DNA from: Brasenia schreberi
Lineage: Eukaryota > Streptophyta > Magnoliopsida > Nymphaeales > Cabombaceae
Length of the DNA: 64,000 nucleotides
Direction: 5' to 3'
Assembly: GCA_036023115.1 (NCBI GenBank)
Contig: JAYKKT010000074.1
Span: 13,935,501-13,999,500, forward strand
Position 1 is the stretch's first letter. Each line of letters begins with the position of its first letter. Shown in pieces: positions 50,601-53,742 of this stretch. Under the pieces are notes generated by a model, which did no database searches, was not told where the DNA came from, and saw nothing but the letters and a program-made list of their open reading frames with translations. The translations under genes and the position numbers were made by a program.

Positions 50601-52643
50601 AGAGAACTAAATGTTTTTAATTGTTTACGATCTTATGAAATTAGAAACTGTTAGCAAAAATATACCTAAAAGTTGTAACAGAAAGGGAAATGATTTTGTC
50701 ATAAAAAAATTTTTATACATTATTCTTATTAAATAAATGAAATTATAAACCCAAATTATAAGCATATTGGAGGATGCCTTTAAGGGAAGTGAAGAGAGGG
50801 GAAGAGAGGGCAGAAACATGCAAAAAAAAATTGAAAAAAAAATATTTTGAAAAAAAATTGAAAAAAAAATTGAAAAAAAAAATTGGGCGTACGATACGAG
50901 CGTTACGGGCCGTATCGTACGATACAGTATCGTATCGTGGCGTATCGCACCGTATCATACGATACGGTGCGATACGGATAACACTAGATGCTACTTGAGA
51001 TGATCAGCCAAGAAGGCTGAGTTGATGTTGTAGCTAGAGATGCTGCTTGAGATGATCAGCAGAAAGGCTGAGTTGATGTTGCAGCCAGAGATGCTACTTG
51101 AGATTACCAGTAAGGAAGGTTGAGTTGATGTTGCAGCCAGAGATGCTGCTTGAGATGATCAGCAAGGAAGGTTGAGTTGATGTTGCAGCCAGGGATGCTG
51201 CTTGAAATGATCAGCCAAGAAGGCTCAGTTGATATTGCAACCAGAGATGCTGCTTGAGAGGATCAGCGAGGAAGGCTGAGTTGAAGATGTTGCAGCGAAA
51301 GAAGCTGTTGAAGATCAGATTAGTCATGAAAACAGATGAAGAATGTTGCAGACAGTAAGAATTTTTAGCAAGTTTGGAGTTTGAAGTATCTCTCCCAACT
51401 TGAGGGGGGTGTTAAAGAATATGAGTTTAGAGTCAGTTTTAGTAAATTTGATGTTTCTAAGTATTATTATAATTGTCCAAAGTCGTAAGGGTATTTTGGT
51501 AATTTTCTGTACTAGGGGTATTTTGGTCATTTTATGTTTTACAGCTCCTTATATAAGGGTTGGTAAGTTGTATTAGGGTTAAGTTGTGATTAAGAAAGAG
51601 AGAGAAAGAGGGGAGCGGCCTCCAATGGAGGCCACCCCCTCCTCCGATCTCCACATTTCCTCTTCTTTATGTTTGTGATTTTTCAATCTCCGTTGCACAT
51701 CCATGTTTTCCAACAATGAACACACAAGTTCTCATACACAGACTGAGACCCACAAATGGCATTGCAGTTAGCAAAGTTTTGGTTCCCTAGAAGGCATCAA
51801 TTATAAAATAGTCAGGCCACACTTTAACTCCGCTCATGGAAGGGATCACCCTTGCATCGCCGGTTCCAACCCGGATAAAAGAGGAGGGTTGCATTAGGCT
51901 TCCGACAGTCAGCGTAAAACTTTATCGGACTTATCTACTATAGATTCTACAAATTATGATAGGGCTCAGTGGAAACAAAGAATCCTTGTAGCCGACCCCA
52001 TCTAGTATAGGAAAAGACTTTGTTGTTGTTGTTGTTCACGCTACACTTTACAAGCAATTTTGAGCACCAAAGCTATATGAGCAAAAAGCGATGAAATGAG
52101 AGGCATGTCAAGTAGCCACCATCAAAGGAATGAATAAATAGTCAAACCCATCAACAAAACTCAATATACAAATGCAAGGAGTCACCTAAAAATGAACTCC
52201 AAATGTGCATGATGCATGTATGTAAAAGACAAACCTAATATGGGTACCCAGCAAGGAAGGCACTTAACATGAGCTCCAAATGTGCATGATGGAGTGATAC
52301 AGTAGTTTAGATGCCTTACTTCAAGACGAAAGCGTTATCACGTGAGTGCTCAAAGGACTTCGCTATGGAATCGCTCATCCACTCAAGGAAACTCTTCACA
52401 TAATCAATGGTACTTGCAGCAACATTAGTAAGAAATGCTATCGGGTAACTGAGATGATCTTGCACCCATTGCTGCAAAATAGACATAATTAAGTACTTCG
52501 TAAATAAAGCAGTTTATCTATAAATTGTGGAACAGTTATACCACTCACTTGTTCAAGTATTAAGATAAGTTCTAACACCCGTCCAGCCGTATCAATTGGA
52601 AGTAGCACATTTCCACCTGCTCGAAGTGTCCTCAATATAGCAT
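11293..52643 (-). CDS. CPSF100: CPSF100 (CPSF subunit 2), partial gene, 10 exons spread over 41 kb
   Basis: Scaffold subunit of the nuclear cleavage and polyadenylation complex; in the family it is the catalytically inactive beta-CASP partner of the CPSF73 endonuclease. Exons in gene order are 52643-52549, 52471-52320, 34721-34664, 34579-34472, 33900-33648, 31827-31643, 31244-31155, 30865-30767, 11627-11496 and 11337-11293. I joined them by hand: every junction has AG acceptor and GT donor, all phases agree, and no stop occurs in about 405 codons. Recognisable family stretches are [73 protein letters not shown] and [11 protein letters not shown]. The family is about 740 residues, so the N-terminal metallo-beta-lactamase part and the last part are outside the window. 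Introns of 17.6 and 19.1 kb are filled with transposons, yet the coding parts show no damage. The gene looks live; expression cannot be judged from sequence. Confidence 0.94.
11496..11627 (-). CDS. CPSF100: CPSF100 exon ([18 protein letters not shown])
   Basis: 132 bp, 44 codons in phase 0, ending [10 protein letters not shown] before donor gtactctt. The acceptor is ttttgaag. It continues exactly where the exon ending PLKL stopped, 19 kb upstream in the gene. Confidence 0.94.
11977..12018 (-). mobile_element. 42-bp RTE LINE 3'-end insertion
   Basis: Only the extreme RTE 3' end, (CAA)n then ctaagccttttcccat and gacggggtcggct. Flanked by a perfect 17-bp duplication, actccagaaattctaaa (11960-11976 and 12019-12035). 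Lies in the intron upstream of the [12 protein letters not shown] exon. Confidence 0.9.
12036..12647. other. CPSF100 intron sequence, nothing recognised
   Basis: Unique-looking intron between the 42-bp LINE tail and the old LINE. The open frame 12088-12306 has no family resemblance I can see. Confidence 0.5.
12648..13791 (+). pseudogene. Old RTE LINE, RT part (left piece of a split element)
   Basis: Degenerate copy of the RTE polyprotein. Readable pieces are KNQFGFM, [12 protein letters not shown] [32 protein letters not shown] and, after a gap, [17 protein letters not shown] and [17 protein letters not shown]. The motif expected to read FADD is broken near 13310 by the same apparent four-base loss as in the full-length copy. 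The left end truncates in the RT domain. The element continues at 30390-30612, on the far side of 16.6 kb of nested insertions. Confidence 0.85.
13792..15885 (-). mobile_element. hAT F: deleted hAT transposon, minus strand
   Basis: Left terminus CAGTGTTGTCTGACGCG matches the 3' end of hAT A and D. Minus-strand transposase pieces include a BED-like N-terminus ([12 protein letters not shown] near 15655; CLFCE with Cys pair), [15 protein letters not shown] (15180-15120), [20 protein letters not shown] (14935-14870) and a C-terminus ending [12 protein letters not shown] near 13870. Internal deletions remove the segment between AIA and CPKG near 15065 and the last exon near 13815. Copia B inserted at 15886; the hAT resumes only for a few bases (30380-30389) before the old LINE. 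Unlike hAT A, D and E it has a sense codon, TCA, where they share a stop. Confidence 0.87.
15886..16258 (+). repeat. 5' LTR of copia B
   Basis: 373 bp ending aatataca. The partner is 30014-30379. It includes gggccagtagggcccgtgc and a TATA-like tctataaata near 16067. Confidence 0.92.
16259..16271 (+). promoter_or_regulatory. Primer-binding site of copia B
   Basis: TGGTATCAGAGCC directly after the 5' LTR. Confidence 0.93.
16380..18295 (+). pseudogene. Copia B gag, protease, integrase and start of RT
   Basis: Gag with the core [20 protein letters not shown] (16582-16848) and a zinc knuckle read as [14 protein letters not shown] near 17060-17100, in which the second Cys is Tyr. Protease [18 protein letters not shown] from 17245 has Ser in place of the Gly of D-S-G. 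Pre-integrase [15 protein letters not shown] near 17635; integrase [32 protein letters not shown] and [15 protein letters not shown] at 17855-18193. RT starts with [20 protein letters not shown] just before E2 interrupts it at 18296. Several stops replace Trp, for example DV-stop-GL near 17810. Confidence 0.9.
18296..18605 (-). repeat. 3' LTR of E2
   Basis: 310 bp; contains the family's aataccctagtac-like AT-rich block and a C-run ccgccccccc-like tract near 18385. Confidence 0.9.
19260..19460 (+). repeat. Direct repeat of about 30 bp inside E2
   Basis: ctttatatgttgttctgtcc followed by ccagacatacaactac occurs at about 19261 and again at about 19424, roughly 160 bp apart. Confidence 0.8.
19500..20130 (+). 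pseudogene. Unidentified gene fragment carried by E2
   Basis: Two adjacent open pieces on the strand opposite to E2: 19533-19877, containing [19 protein letters not shown] and [18 protein letters not shown], and 19917-20330, containing [18 protein letters not shown] (the frame is open from upstream) and [14 protein letters not shown]. The composition is protein-like rather than repeat-like. The second frame runs on into the LTR and is not real past about 20130. I do not recognise the family. The region between could be a retained intron or a stop-bearing join. Antisense placement differs from E1 and E3, whose fragments are in sense. Confidence 0.5.
20149..20459 (-). repeat. 5' LTR of E2
   Basis: 311 bp, adjacent to the PBS at 20136-20148. 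Shares its sequence with the LTRs of E1 and E3. Confidence 0.9.
20460..21719 (+). pseudogene. Copia B RT and RNase H, middle piece
   Basis: Resumes exactly after E2: [58 protein letters not shown] and the catalytic YVDDMI near 20920, open from 20433 to 21023. The rest of RT and RNase H ([37 protein letters not shown]) has frame shifts and a Trp-to-stop change at 21421. It stops at ATMYY where copia C inserted. Confidence 0.9.
21586..21745 (+). repeat. 80-bp tandem duplication across the copia B / copia C junction
   Basis: 21586-21665 and 21666-21745 are near-identical. Each unit holds the last ~54 bp of copia B coding sequence plus the first ~26 bp of the copia C LTR (TGTTAAAGAACTGGG), so the duplication happened after copia C inserted. 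Confidence 0.93.
21720..22108 (+). repeat. 5' LTR of copia C
   Basis: 389 bp with TATA-like ctctataaata near 21892. The start was also copied into the 80-bp duplication upstream. Confidence 0.92.
22229..25548 (+). mobile_element. hAT A: near full-length hAT transposon
   Basis: 3320 bp. Starts CAGTGTTGTTCGTATCGCA and ends CGCGTCAGACAACACTG. The flanks agtttct and agtttacc look like a decayed 8-bp duplication. Both ends carry arrays of the heptamer cgtatcg on either strand. The transposase gene lies between. Inserted in copia C between the primer-binding site and gag. Confidence 0.9.
22759..25212 (+). pseudogene. hAT A transposase (BED finger, DUF659-like, dimerisation), with stops
   Basis: Start chosen at [10 protein letters not shown], which all copies share. 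The frame upstream (from 22630) ends in an acceptor-like tttcag, suggesting a 5'UTR intron. BED finger [19 protein letters not shown] near residues 32-50; Ser/Gly/Arg linker; [20 protein letters not shown]; catalytic-core motifs [16 protein letters not shown] and [17 protein letters not shown]-terminal [25 protein letters not shown] and [15 protein letters not shown]. Two GT-AG introns, 24587-24665 and 24871-24970, restore the frame. Premature stops include TGA after MA (23302-23304), TGA replacing Trp in FYWTP (23803-23805), TGA at 24445-24447 and TGA in CERNWS near 24770. Not functional as read. Confidence 0.9.
25600..27110 (+). pseudogene. Copia C gag, protease and first half of integrase
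   Basis: Gag begins [22 protein letters not shown] at about 25625 and runs in pieces to 26377. A zinc-knuckle region reads [13 protein letters not shown] near 26290, and the last Cys is displaced. Protease [16 protein letters not shown] near 26475 has D-S-S rather than D-S-G. The open frame 26534-27109 carries [27 protein letters not shown] and HSDVWG and stops at a Trp-to-TGA change after DDFTRYT. Confidence 0.9.
27110..29377 (+). pseudogene. Copia C integrase, RT and RNase H
   Basis: Integrase continues with RSDSGEEFM and [17 protein letters not shown] 27994-28602 has [35 protein letters not shown] and an intact [12 protein letters not shown], but is cut by a Trp-to-TGA change at 28252-28254 and a frame shift near 28590. 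A deletion of several tens of bases near 28695 removes the RT-to-RNase H linker. RNase H 28721-29377 is fully open: [42 protein letters not shown] and [11 protein letters not shown]. This is the only long intact domain of the element. Confidence 0.92.
29385..29770 (+). repeat. 3' LTR of copia C
   Basis: 386 bp; differs from the 5' LTR by scattered substitutions and short indels in the GC-rich first 100 bp. Confidence 0.92.
29771..30013 (+). pseudogene. Copia B RNase H end and polypurine tract
   Basis: Begins with the 5-bp target duplication of copia C, then [20 protein letters not shown] and DCHFVREE, ending SVYTPSV and the purine tract before the 3' LTR. It completes the frame left at 21719. 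Confidence 0.92.
30014..30379 (+). repeat. 3' LTR of copia B
   Basis: 366 bp, ending aatttaca. Small differences and one short deletion from the 5' LTR show an insertion that is not recent. Confidence 0.92.
30390..30612 (+). pseudogene. Old RTE LINE, 3' end (right piece of the split element)
   Basis: Continues the LINE left at 13791: degenerate VRSREKLE, then actgaccccatctagtatgg and a TTG tail. About 20 bp of LINE sequence is missing at the join, along with the terminus of hAT F. Confidence 0.8.
30613..30766. other. CPSF100 intron end next to exon PLKL
   Basis: Unique intron sequence between the old LINE tail and the exon donor at 30766. Confidence 0.6.
30767..30865 (-). CDS. CPSF100: CPSF100 exon ([18 protein letters not shown])
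   Basis: 99 bp, 33 codons in phase 0, ending VAPLKL before donor gtatgtc. The acceptor is tatctag. The intron that follows is 19.1 kb and contains the nested transposon stack. Confidence 0.93.
31155..31244 (-). CDS. CPSF100: CPSF100 exon ([16 protein letters not shown])
   Basis: 90 bp, 30 codons in phase 0. Acceptor tcttctag, donor gtaagctt. A longer open frame that runs on to 30939 is intron read-through past this donor. Confidence 0.92.
31643..31827 (-). CDS. CPSF100: CPSF100 exon ([19 protein letters not shown])
   Basis: 185 bp. It contains the most characteristic plant CPSF100 stretch, [20 protein letters not shown], then [20 protein letters not shown] and an acidic tail. Acceptor ttccttag, donor gtaagaca. 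Confidence 0.95.
31828..33647 (-). other. CPSF100 intron of 1.8 kb, no other gene seen
   Basis: Between donor gtattgac and acceptor ttccttag. Apart from the microsatellite I see no transposon, unlike the neighbouring large introns. Confidence 0.7.
32641..32717. repeat. (TATC)n followed by (TA)n microsatellite
   Basis: About 13 tatc units with one tatg variant, then tatata. Lies in the intron between the DPMVID and DILIDGF exons. Confidence 0.95.
33648..33900 (-). CDS. CPSF100: CPSF100 exon ([20 protein letters not shown], charged linker)
   Basis: 253 bp. It begins [19 protein letters not shown], contains [19 protein letters not shown], a Lys/Glu-rich stretch and DPMVID, and ends in the first base of a Gly or Ala codon. 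Acceptor catttag, donor gtattgac. The linker after DPMVID is the variable part of the family. Confidence 0.94.
34472..34579 (-). CDS. CPSF100: CPSF100 exon ([18 protein letters not shown])
   Basis: 108 bp, 36 codons in phase 0. It ends [10 protein letters not shown] before donor gtaagact; the acceptor is ttatgtag. Matches the segment of the family that precedes the FGTLARMLQ block. Confidence 0.93.
34664..34721 (-). CDS. CPSF100: CPSF100 exon ([19 protein letters not shown])
   Basis: 58 bp: one base finishing the split Lys codon, then 19 codons. The acceptor is aattttag and the donor gtgattaa. Small exon of the beta-CASP part. Confidence 0.92.
34884..35286 (+). repeat. LTR-like repeat of degenerate element F, copy 1
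   Basis: Shares gataaca-free landmarks such as ggatagcagtagac, actagtgaag, ttgtacaca, aataaagatgttt and aggctcaagttgaagacaa with 42936-43165 plus 46315-46470. It starts TGTAGTTCTTTTATAA and ends cccttaca, followed by tggtaccaaagc, two bases different from the usual copia primer site. I infer an LTR; no clean target duplication was found. Confidence 0.6.
35287..36427 (+). other. Interior of degenerate element F, no domain recognised
   Basis: Contains plus-strand open pieces such as 36137-36442 ([20 protein letters not shown]) that do not match any gag or pol domain I know. They may be decayed gag of a different lineage. Confidence 0.4.
36674..37297 (-). pseudogene. RTE LINE polyprotein, C-terminal part after the frame shift
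   Basis: Open for 207 codons: [67 protein letters not shown] and [17 protein letters not shown]. This post-RT domain also appears in the truncated copies at 8178-8576 and 49206-49353. Confidence 0.92.
37423..39708 (-). CDS. RTE LINE polyprotein, endonuclease and RT, open for 761 codons
   Basis: Single-frame polyprotein. AP-like endonuclease at residues ~90-345: [30 protein letters not shown] (the catalytic GDxN box), SQTQIDYF and [12 protein letters not shown] at ~570-760: [74 protein letters not shown] and [13 protein letters not shown]. The first half has no stop, unusual among the transposon genes here. The frame ends at 37423, just before the FADD catalytic box, where about four bases appear lost (near 37395). 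The rest continues at 37297-36674 in another frame. Confidence 0.93.
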   Translation of the reverse strand: MDYKNYEHCFGASPPSDVLQSPNAVRSKQGPLHFRPNVVNQLQRGFPHHGRVWVKKLVPLHCRPNVVKNFQRGSPHFEYGPMRGVRKLVLDNKIRIDSWNIGTLSGKLMEVVDTMIRRKIHILCLQETKWVGEKAKEIEDTGFKLWYSGKEKARNGVGIIINKDLKESVVDIQRYGDQIMTLKLVLGAEVLNIVCAYAPQVGLEDSIKTVFWEELDKVFQKIPQREMICLGGDLNRHVGKEALGYQGIHGNFGFGDINEEGREILNFAMSFDLFIVNTIFRKRDEHLITYKSGLSQTQIDYFICRKKDRACCKDCKVIPGESLTTQHRLLVMDLQIKKRTKKKRVHRPIRTKWWNLKSEKEDIFKWKVLQGDVWNYVGTPCDMWNNMAIHIRKVTKDVLGVSKGGVPAQKEAWWWSEVVQNKIKAKRACYKLHYAKKTSETLEAYKKAKKEAKKAVSEAKAKIWDDLYKKLNSKEGKRDIFRIARARDKKTKDLNYVRCIKDEDDKILVANDDIRNRWKNYFYNLFNENKDVSISLGDLAKSEKYINHNFYRRIQKNEVKEALKHMKSGKSVGPDNIPIEVWKILEEIGITWLTRLFNEIWKNQKMPEEWRASTLIPIYKNKGDIQNYANYRGIKLMSHTMKLWERIIERRLRQVSSTTENQFGFMPGRSTIEAIHLLRRLMEHFRAKKKDLHMIFIDLEKTYYRVPREVLWRTSEKRGIPLTYINLIRNMYDGDFFEVNIGLHQGSTLSPYLFIMVMDEL
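39991..42935. other. Interior of degenerate element F or unannotated intron
   Basis: Includes a GA-rich stretch (about 40295-40580) of gagagaga units. From 42560 there is an imperfect direct repeat, gactggtgggattagtacac and gactagtgggatcagtacag, 120 bp apart. No domain recognised. Confidence 0.45.
42936..43165 (+). repeat. LTR-like repeat of element F, copy 2, left part
   Basis: Starts TGAAGTTCTTTTATAAC and matches 34884-35100 with many substitutions. It was split by E1 at the duplication aatgg. Confidence 0.65.
43166..43483 (-). repeat. 3' LTR of E1
   Basis: 318 bp, minus-strand start TGTTGAAGAATATG. Same family as the E2 and E3 LTRs. Confidence 0.93.
43600..43920 (-). repeat. Tandem repeats of E1 (ggctgcaacatcaactcagcc type)
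   Basis: Four or more imperfect units built from agcagcatctctggctgcaa and ctcagccttcttggct, grading into shorter units based on aagcagccatcctggctgtc. Reverse complement of the ~52-bp array in E3. Confidence 0.85.
44518..45492 (-). pseudogene. PLS/E-class PPR protein fragment carried by E1
   Basis: Two pieces separated by a stop near 45131: 45492-45130 and 45129-44518. They show repeated PPR signatures: [60 protein letters not shown] and [15 protein letters not shown], then the E-motif region ([15 protein letters not shown]). PPR proteins of this class bind organellar RNA. The fragment has no organelle-targeting N-terminus and contains stops, so it is a captured, dead piece. It is in the same sense as E1, with no intron seen. 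Confidence 0.88.
45450..45837 (-). pseudogene. P-class PPR N-terminal fragment joined to the PLS-class piece
   Basis: Reads [14 protein letters not shown], a stop, [16 protein letters not shown], and [15 protein letters not shown]. This is the start-of-repeat region typical of a P-class PPR protein (the family continues ARKPA.RFF). Here it switches at ARKPA directly to a PLS-class sequence ([10 protein letters not shown]). An acidic stretch ([18 protein letters not shown]) and a hydrophobic segment precede it; their source is unclear. Confidence 0.65.
45995..46309 (-). repeat. 5' LTR of E1
   Basis: 315 bp next to the primer-binding site at 45982-45994. Confidence 0.93.
46315..46498 (+). repeat. 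LTR-like repeat of element F, copy 2, right part
   Basis: Continues the copy interrupted at 43165 (ttgtgggttgtgacaa, gctgcatatgt, ggctcaagttgaagacaa). E3 begins at 46500. Confidence 0.65.
46500..46809 (+). repeat. 5' LTR of E3
   Basis: 310 bp, TGTTGAAGAATATGAG to ttttccaaca. TATA-like ccttatataagg near 46635. Confidence 0.93.
46810..46822 (+). promoter_or_regulatory. Primer-binding site of E3
   Basis: TGGTATCAGAGCC immediately after the 5' LTR. Confidence 0.93.
46930..47002 (+). repeat. Short tandem duplication in E3
   Basis: agccaaaccgtcatattata followed by aatccaaagtga occurs twice in a row. Confidence 0.9.
47102..47344 (+). pseudogene. RNase J-like C-terminal fragment in E3
   Basis: Open for 80 codons: [20 protein letters not shown], then a Lys/Arg-rich end. 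The pattern of an amphipathic helix followed by VRKYS.KR is what I recall from the C-terminal part of plant RNase J, a beta-CASP ribonuclease of chloroplasts. It is short, so the identification is tentative. It runs directly into the tRNase Z piece with no linker. Confidence 0.45.
47345..47798 (+). pseudogene. tRNase Z fragment in E3
   Basis: Begins [13 protein letters not shown], then a stop, [13 protein letters not shown], a frame break near 47460, then an open stretch with [51 protein letters not shown] and [12 protein letters not shown]. tRNase Z removes 3' trailers from tRNA precursors. FTGDT and the HFSSRY histidine region are family hallmarks. The N-terminal part with the HxHxDH metal site is absent, and the exons appear joined without introns. 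Confidence 0.92.
48285..48430 (+). pseudogene. NPF/PTR transporter N-terminal fragment in E3
   Basis: Reads [20 protein letters not shown], then ACPF-like [20 protein letters not shown] and STNLVN before a stop. [18 protein letters not shown] is the first transmembrane region of NPF8-type peptide transporters in plants. No ORF longer than about 50 codons remains, so a length-filtered ORF search would miss it. In sense with E3. Confidence 0.85.
48718..49470 (+). pseudogene. Organellar glutamyl-tRNA synthetase, C-ward fragment, in E3
   Basis: [40 protein letters not shown] and [20 protein letters not shown] are open to 48952. In other frames follow [20 protein letters not shown], the KMSKS-type box SKLSKRHG near 49095, and, beyond the LINE insertion, [20 protein letters not shown] and [13 protein letters not shown]. 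This enzyme charges tRNA-Glu in plastids and mitochondria. Exons are fused as in mRNA. Frame shifts make it non-functional. Confidence 0.93.
49206..49353 (-). mobile_element. 148-bp RTE LINE 3' fragment in the synthetase pseudogene
   Basis: (CAA)n, then the RTE 3' end and the last codons ([19 protein letters not shown] on the minus strand). Perfect 17-bp duplication tgtggtgatggtacaga (49189-49205, 49354-49370). Confidence 0.92.
49466..49625 (+). pseudogene. Glutamyl-tRNA synthetase, N-ward fragment placed after the C-ward one
   Basis: Reads [11 protein letters not shown], a stop, then [20 protein letters not shown] and [14 protein letters not shown]. In the family this segment precedes the PPIHTGKW block, so the order is swapped relative to a normal gene. 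The join is at about 49466, inside AKLR. Confidence 0.85.
49744..51300 (+). repeat. About eight ~52-bp tandem units of E3, split by hAT B
   Basis: Units of the form gatcagccaggaaggctgag, ttgatgttgcagccagagat, gctgcttgag at 49744-49842 and 50987-51300. Related units, inverted, are in E1 at 43600-43920. Confidence 0.88.
49843..50986 (-). mobile_element. hAT B: non-autonomous hAT element, 1.14 kb
   Basis: Termini CAGTGTTGTCTGATGCG and GGATAACACTA. Flanking octamers gatgctat and gatgctac match at seven of eight. It has the same interior as hAT C but the opposite orientation. It retains only the region around the last transposase exon (50160-50290, minus strand). Confidence 0.88.
51399..51409 (+). 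promoter_or_regulatory. Polypurine tract of E3
   Basis: cttgagggggg immediately before the 3' LTR; second-strand priming site. Confidence 0.85.
51410..51715 (+). repeat. 3' LTR of E3
   Basis: 306 bp. Begins TGTTAAAGAATATG where the 5' LTR has TGTTGAAGAATATG. Confidence 0.93.
51827..52036 (+). mobile_element. Short internally deleted RTE derivative, copy 2
   Basis: About 210 bp with the same head-to-tail join as 9051-9273 (...ctacaaattatgatagggct | ...aacaaagaatcc) and a TTG tail. Flanking repeat gc[c/t]acacttta (51816-51826, 52037-52047), 11 bp with one mismatch. Confidence 0.82.
52320..52471 (-). CDS. CPSF100: CPSF100 exon ([12 protein letters not shown])
   Basis: 152 bp, from [13 protein letters not shown] to SRDNAFVLK. 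The acceptor is ttttgcag and the donor gtaaggc. The last two bases (AA) pair with a G 17.6 kb downstream to complete a Lys codon, which ties the two exons together across a transposon-filled intron. Confidence 0.94.
52549..52643 (-). CDS. CPSF100: CPSF100 exon (beta-CASP region, [11 protein letters not shown])
   Basis: 95 bp: two bases of a split codon, then 31 codons from [12 protein letters not shown] to LILILEQ. The acceptor reads ccatgtag and the donor gtgagtgg. A 77-bp intron separates it from the next exon. The exon before it is not seen in 52644-64000. Confidence 0.92.
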
Positions 52644-53255
52644 CTACATGGGGAAACCCAACAAGGTACACACTCAAACTTCACTTCTTGCTACTTTTCT
52701 GAATGGAATTGATATTTCATAAAAGAATGTGCATGTTTGATGTTTCACTACAGGCATGCTTGAATGGATGTAGATTTTGGCAGAACAGAAGAGATTCTGA
52801 AAAGCAAGAAGCAAAACATTCACCAACTGACATTTTCTCAAAGAATTTGGCTGGCTGAGAACATATTTGGGTCAAACTCAAGACCAAGAGATATATACAG
52901 ACTGATGTATACAACAGATCAGTTATGACTTATGACGCCTCTTCATATATCAAAAGTTACAGGAGATGCCTATTCCAATGAATGCTGAGATCTGAACTCC
53001 TCCCTAAGCAACACAGGAAAATCATTTTCATAAATTAGGAGACAGGAAAGAAGAGAATGTGTTTTAAACAGGACAAAGGAAAGAAAATATTGGCATTGGG
53101 AAGAAAATACAAAGTGCACAAAGCAGTTATATAACCCCTCTCCCAGAAGAGGAGCAGGTCAGTTTTCCGTATGATGCAACCCTTTGTGATCTGGTGTAAC
53201 ACATTGATCTTTGCATCAACACCTTGTGAAGTTCCATGAGACCTGGTATGGTGTT
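52644..53255 (-). other. CPSF100 intron between the first exon seen and copia G
   Basis: No exon for the preceding family segment found on the minus strand, and no repeat recognised. Confidence 0.55.
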
Positions 53256-53542
53256 TGTTGAAGGAAAAGGAAGAAACGGATCTCTTCTCCTATTAGATCC
53301 ATATCTGATTCAATAGGAACTTCATGGTGTAACTTTTACTTAGTAGGAGTATATTAGGAATTCAAGTTAGAAATCACTATGGAGAAAAACCCTACACACT
53401 AATAAAAAACGTGAAAGAGAGGAGAGAGAGTGTGGGCGGCTGCCAAGGATATGGCGCTGACCCTCAACTCTTTGTAACTTTGATTTTTCATGATATGAGT
53501 GATTGTTTTTCATTATTTGCTTTATGTGTAAGTATTTTTACA
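53256..53542 (+). repeat. 5' LTR of copia G
   Basis: 287 bp, TGTTGAAGGAAAAGG to tttttaca. The partner LTR is not in the window, so the boundaries rest on the TG/CA ends and the primer site. Confidence 0.7.
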
Positions 53543-53742
53543 TGTTATTAGAGCCTAATCCGTGGGATTAGGGCTTCACGGTTAATCAACAACAGTGTAC
53601 TTTAACCCAAGAAACAATCAAGAAAACCGGTGAAAGTTGTTCTACATCAGACCCGACAAAGATTCGAAAAATAAAAGTAAGGAAAACTTGAGATCCTAAC
53701 CTAGAGCAAGGAGGCGCAATCATTGCTGAAAAGGAGAAAATA

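Larger units (their letters stand above)
46500..51715 (+). mobile_element. E3: gag/pol-less LTR element carrying pieces of four host genes
   Basis: LTRs 46500-46809 and 51410-51715. PBS TGGTATCAGAGCC (46810-46822), polypurine tract cttgagggggg (51399-51409), and a perfect duplication atgaa (46495-46499, 51716-51720). The interior lacks gag and pol. It carries, in sense, RNase J-like, tRNase Z, NPF/PTR and glutamyl-tRNA synthetase pieces, then the tandem array. A truncated LINE (49206-49353) and hAT B (49843-50986) inserted later; without them E3 is about 3.9 kb. Confidence 0.95.

Noticed and set aside
43600..51300. Spaced repeats that superficially resemble a CRISPR array
   Set aside because: Units are contiguous, imperfect and lie inside LTR elements in a plant genome; no spacers of even length.
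46500..51715. Captured tRNase Z, GluRS and PPR pieces as working genes
   Set aside because: Each is partial, frame-shifted or stopped, and lies within an LTR element; treated as pseudogene fragments.
52717..52914. Minus-strand frame as a 5' CPSF100 exon
   Set aside because: No resemblance to the segment expected upstream of [11 protein letters not shown], and the acceptor of that exon is at 52644.
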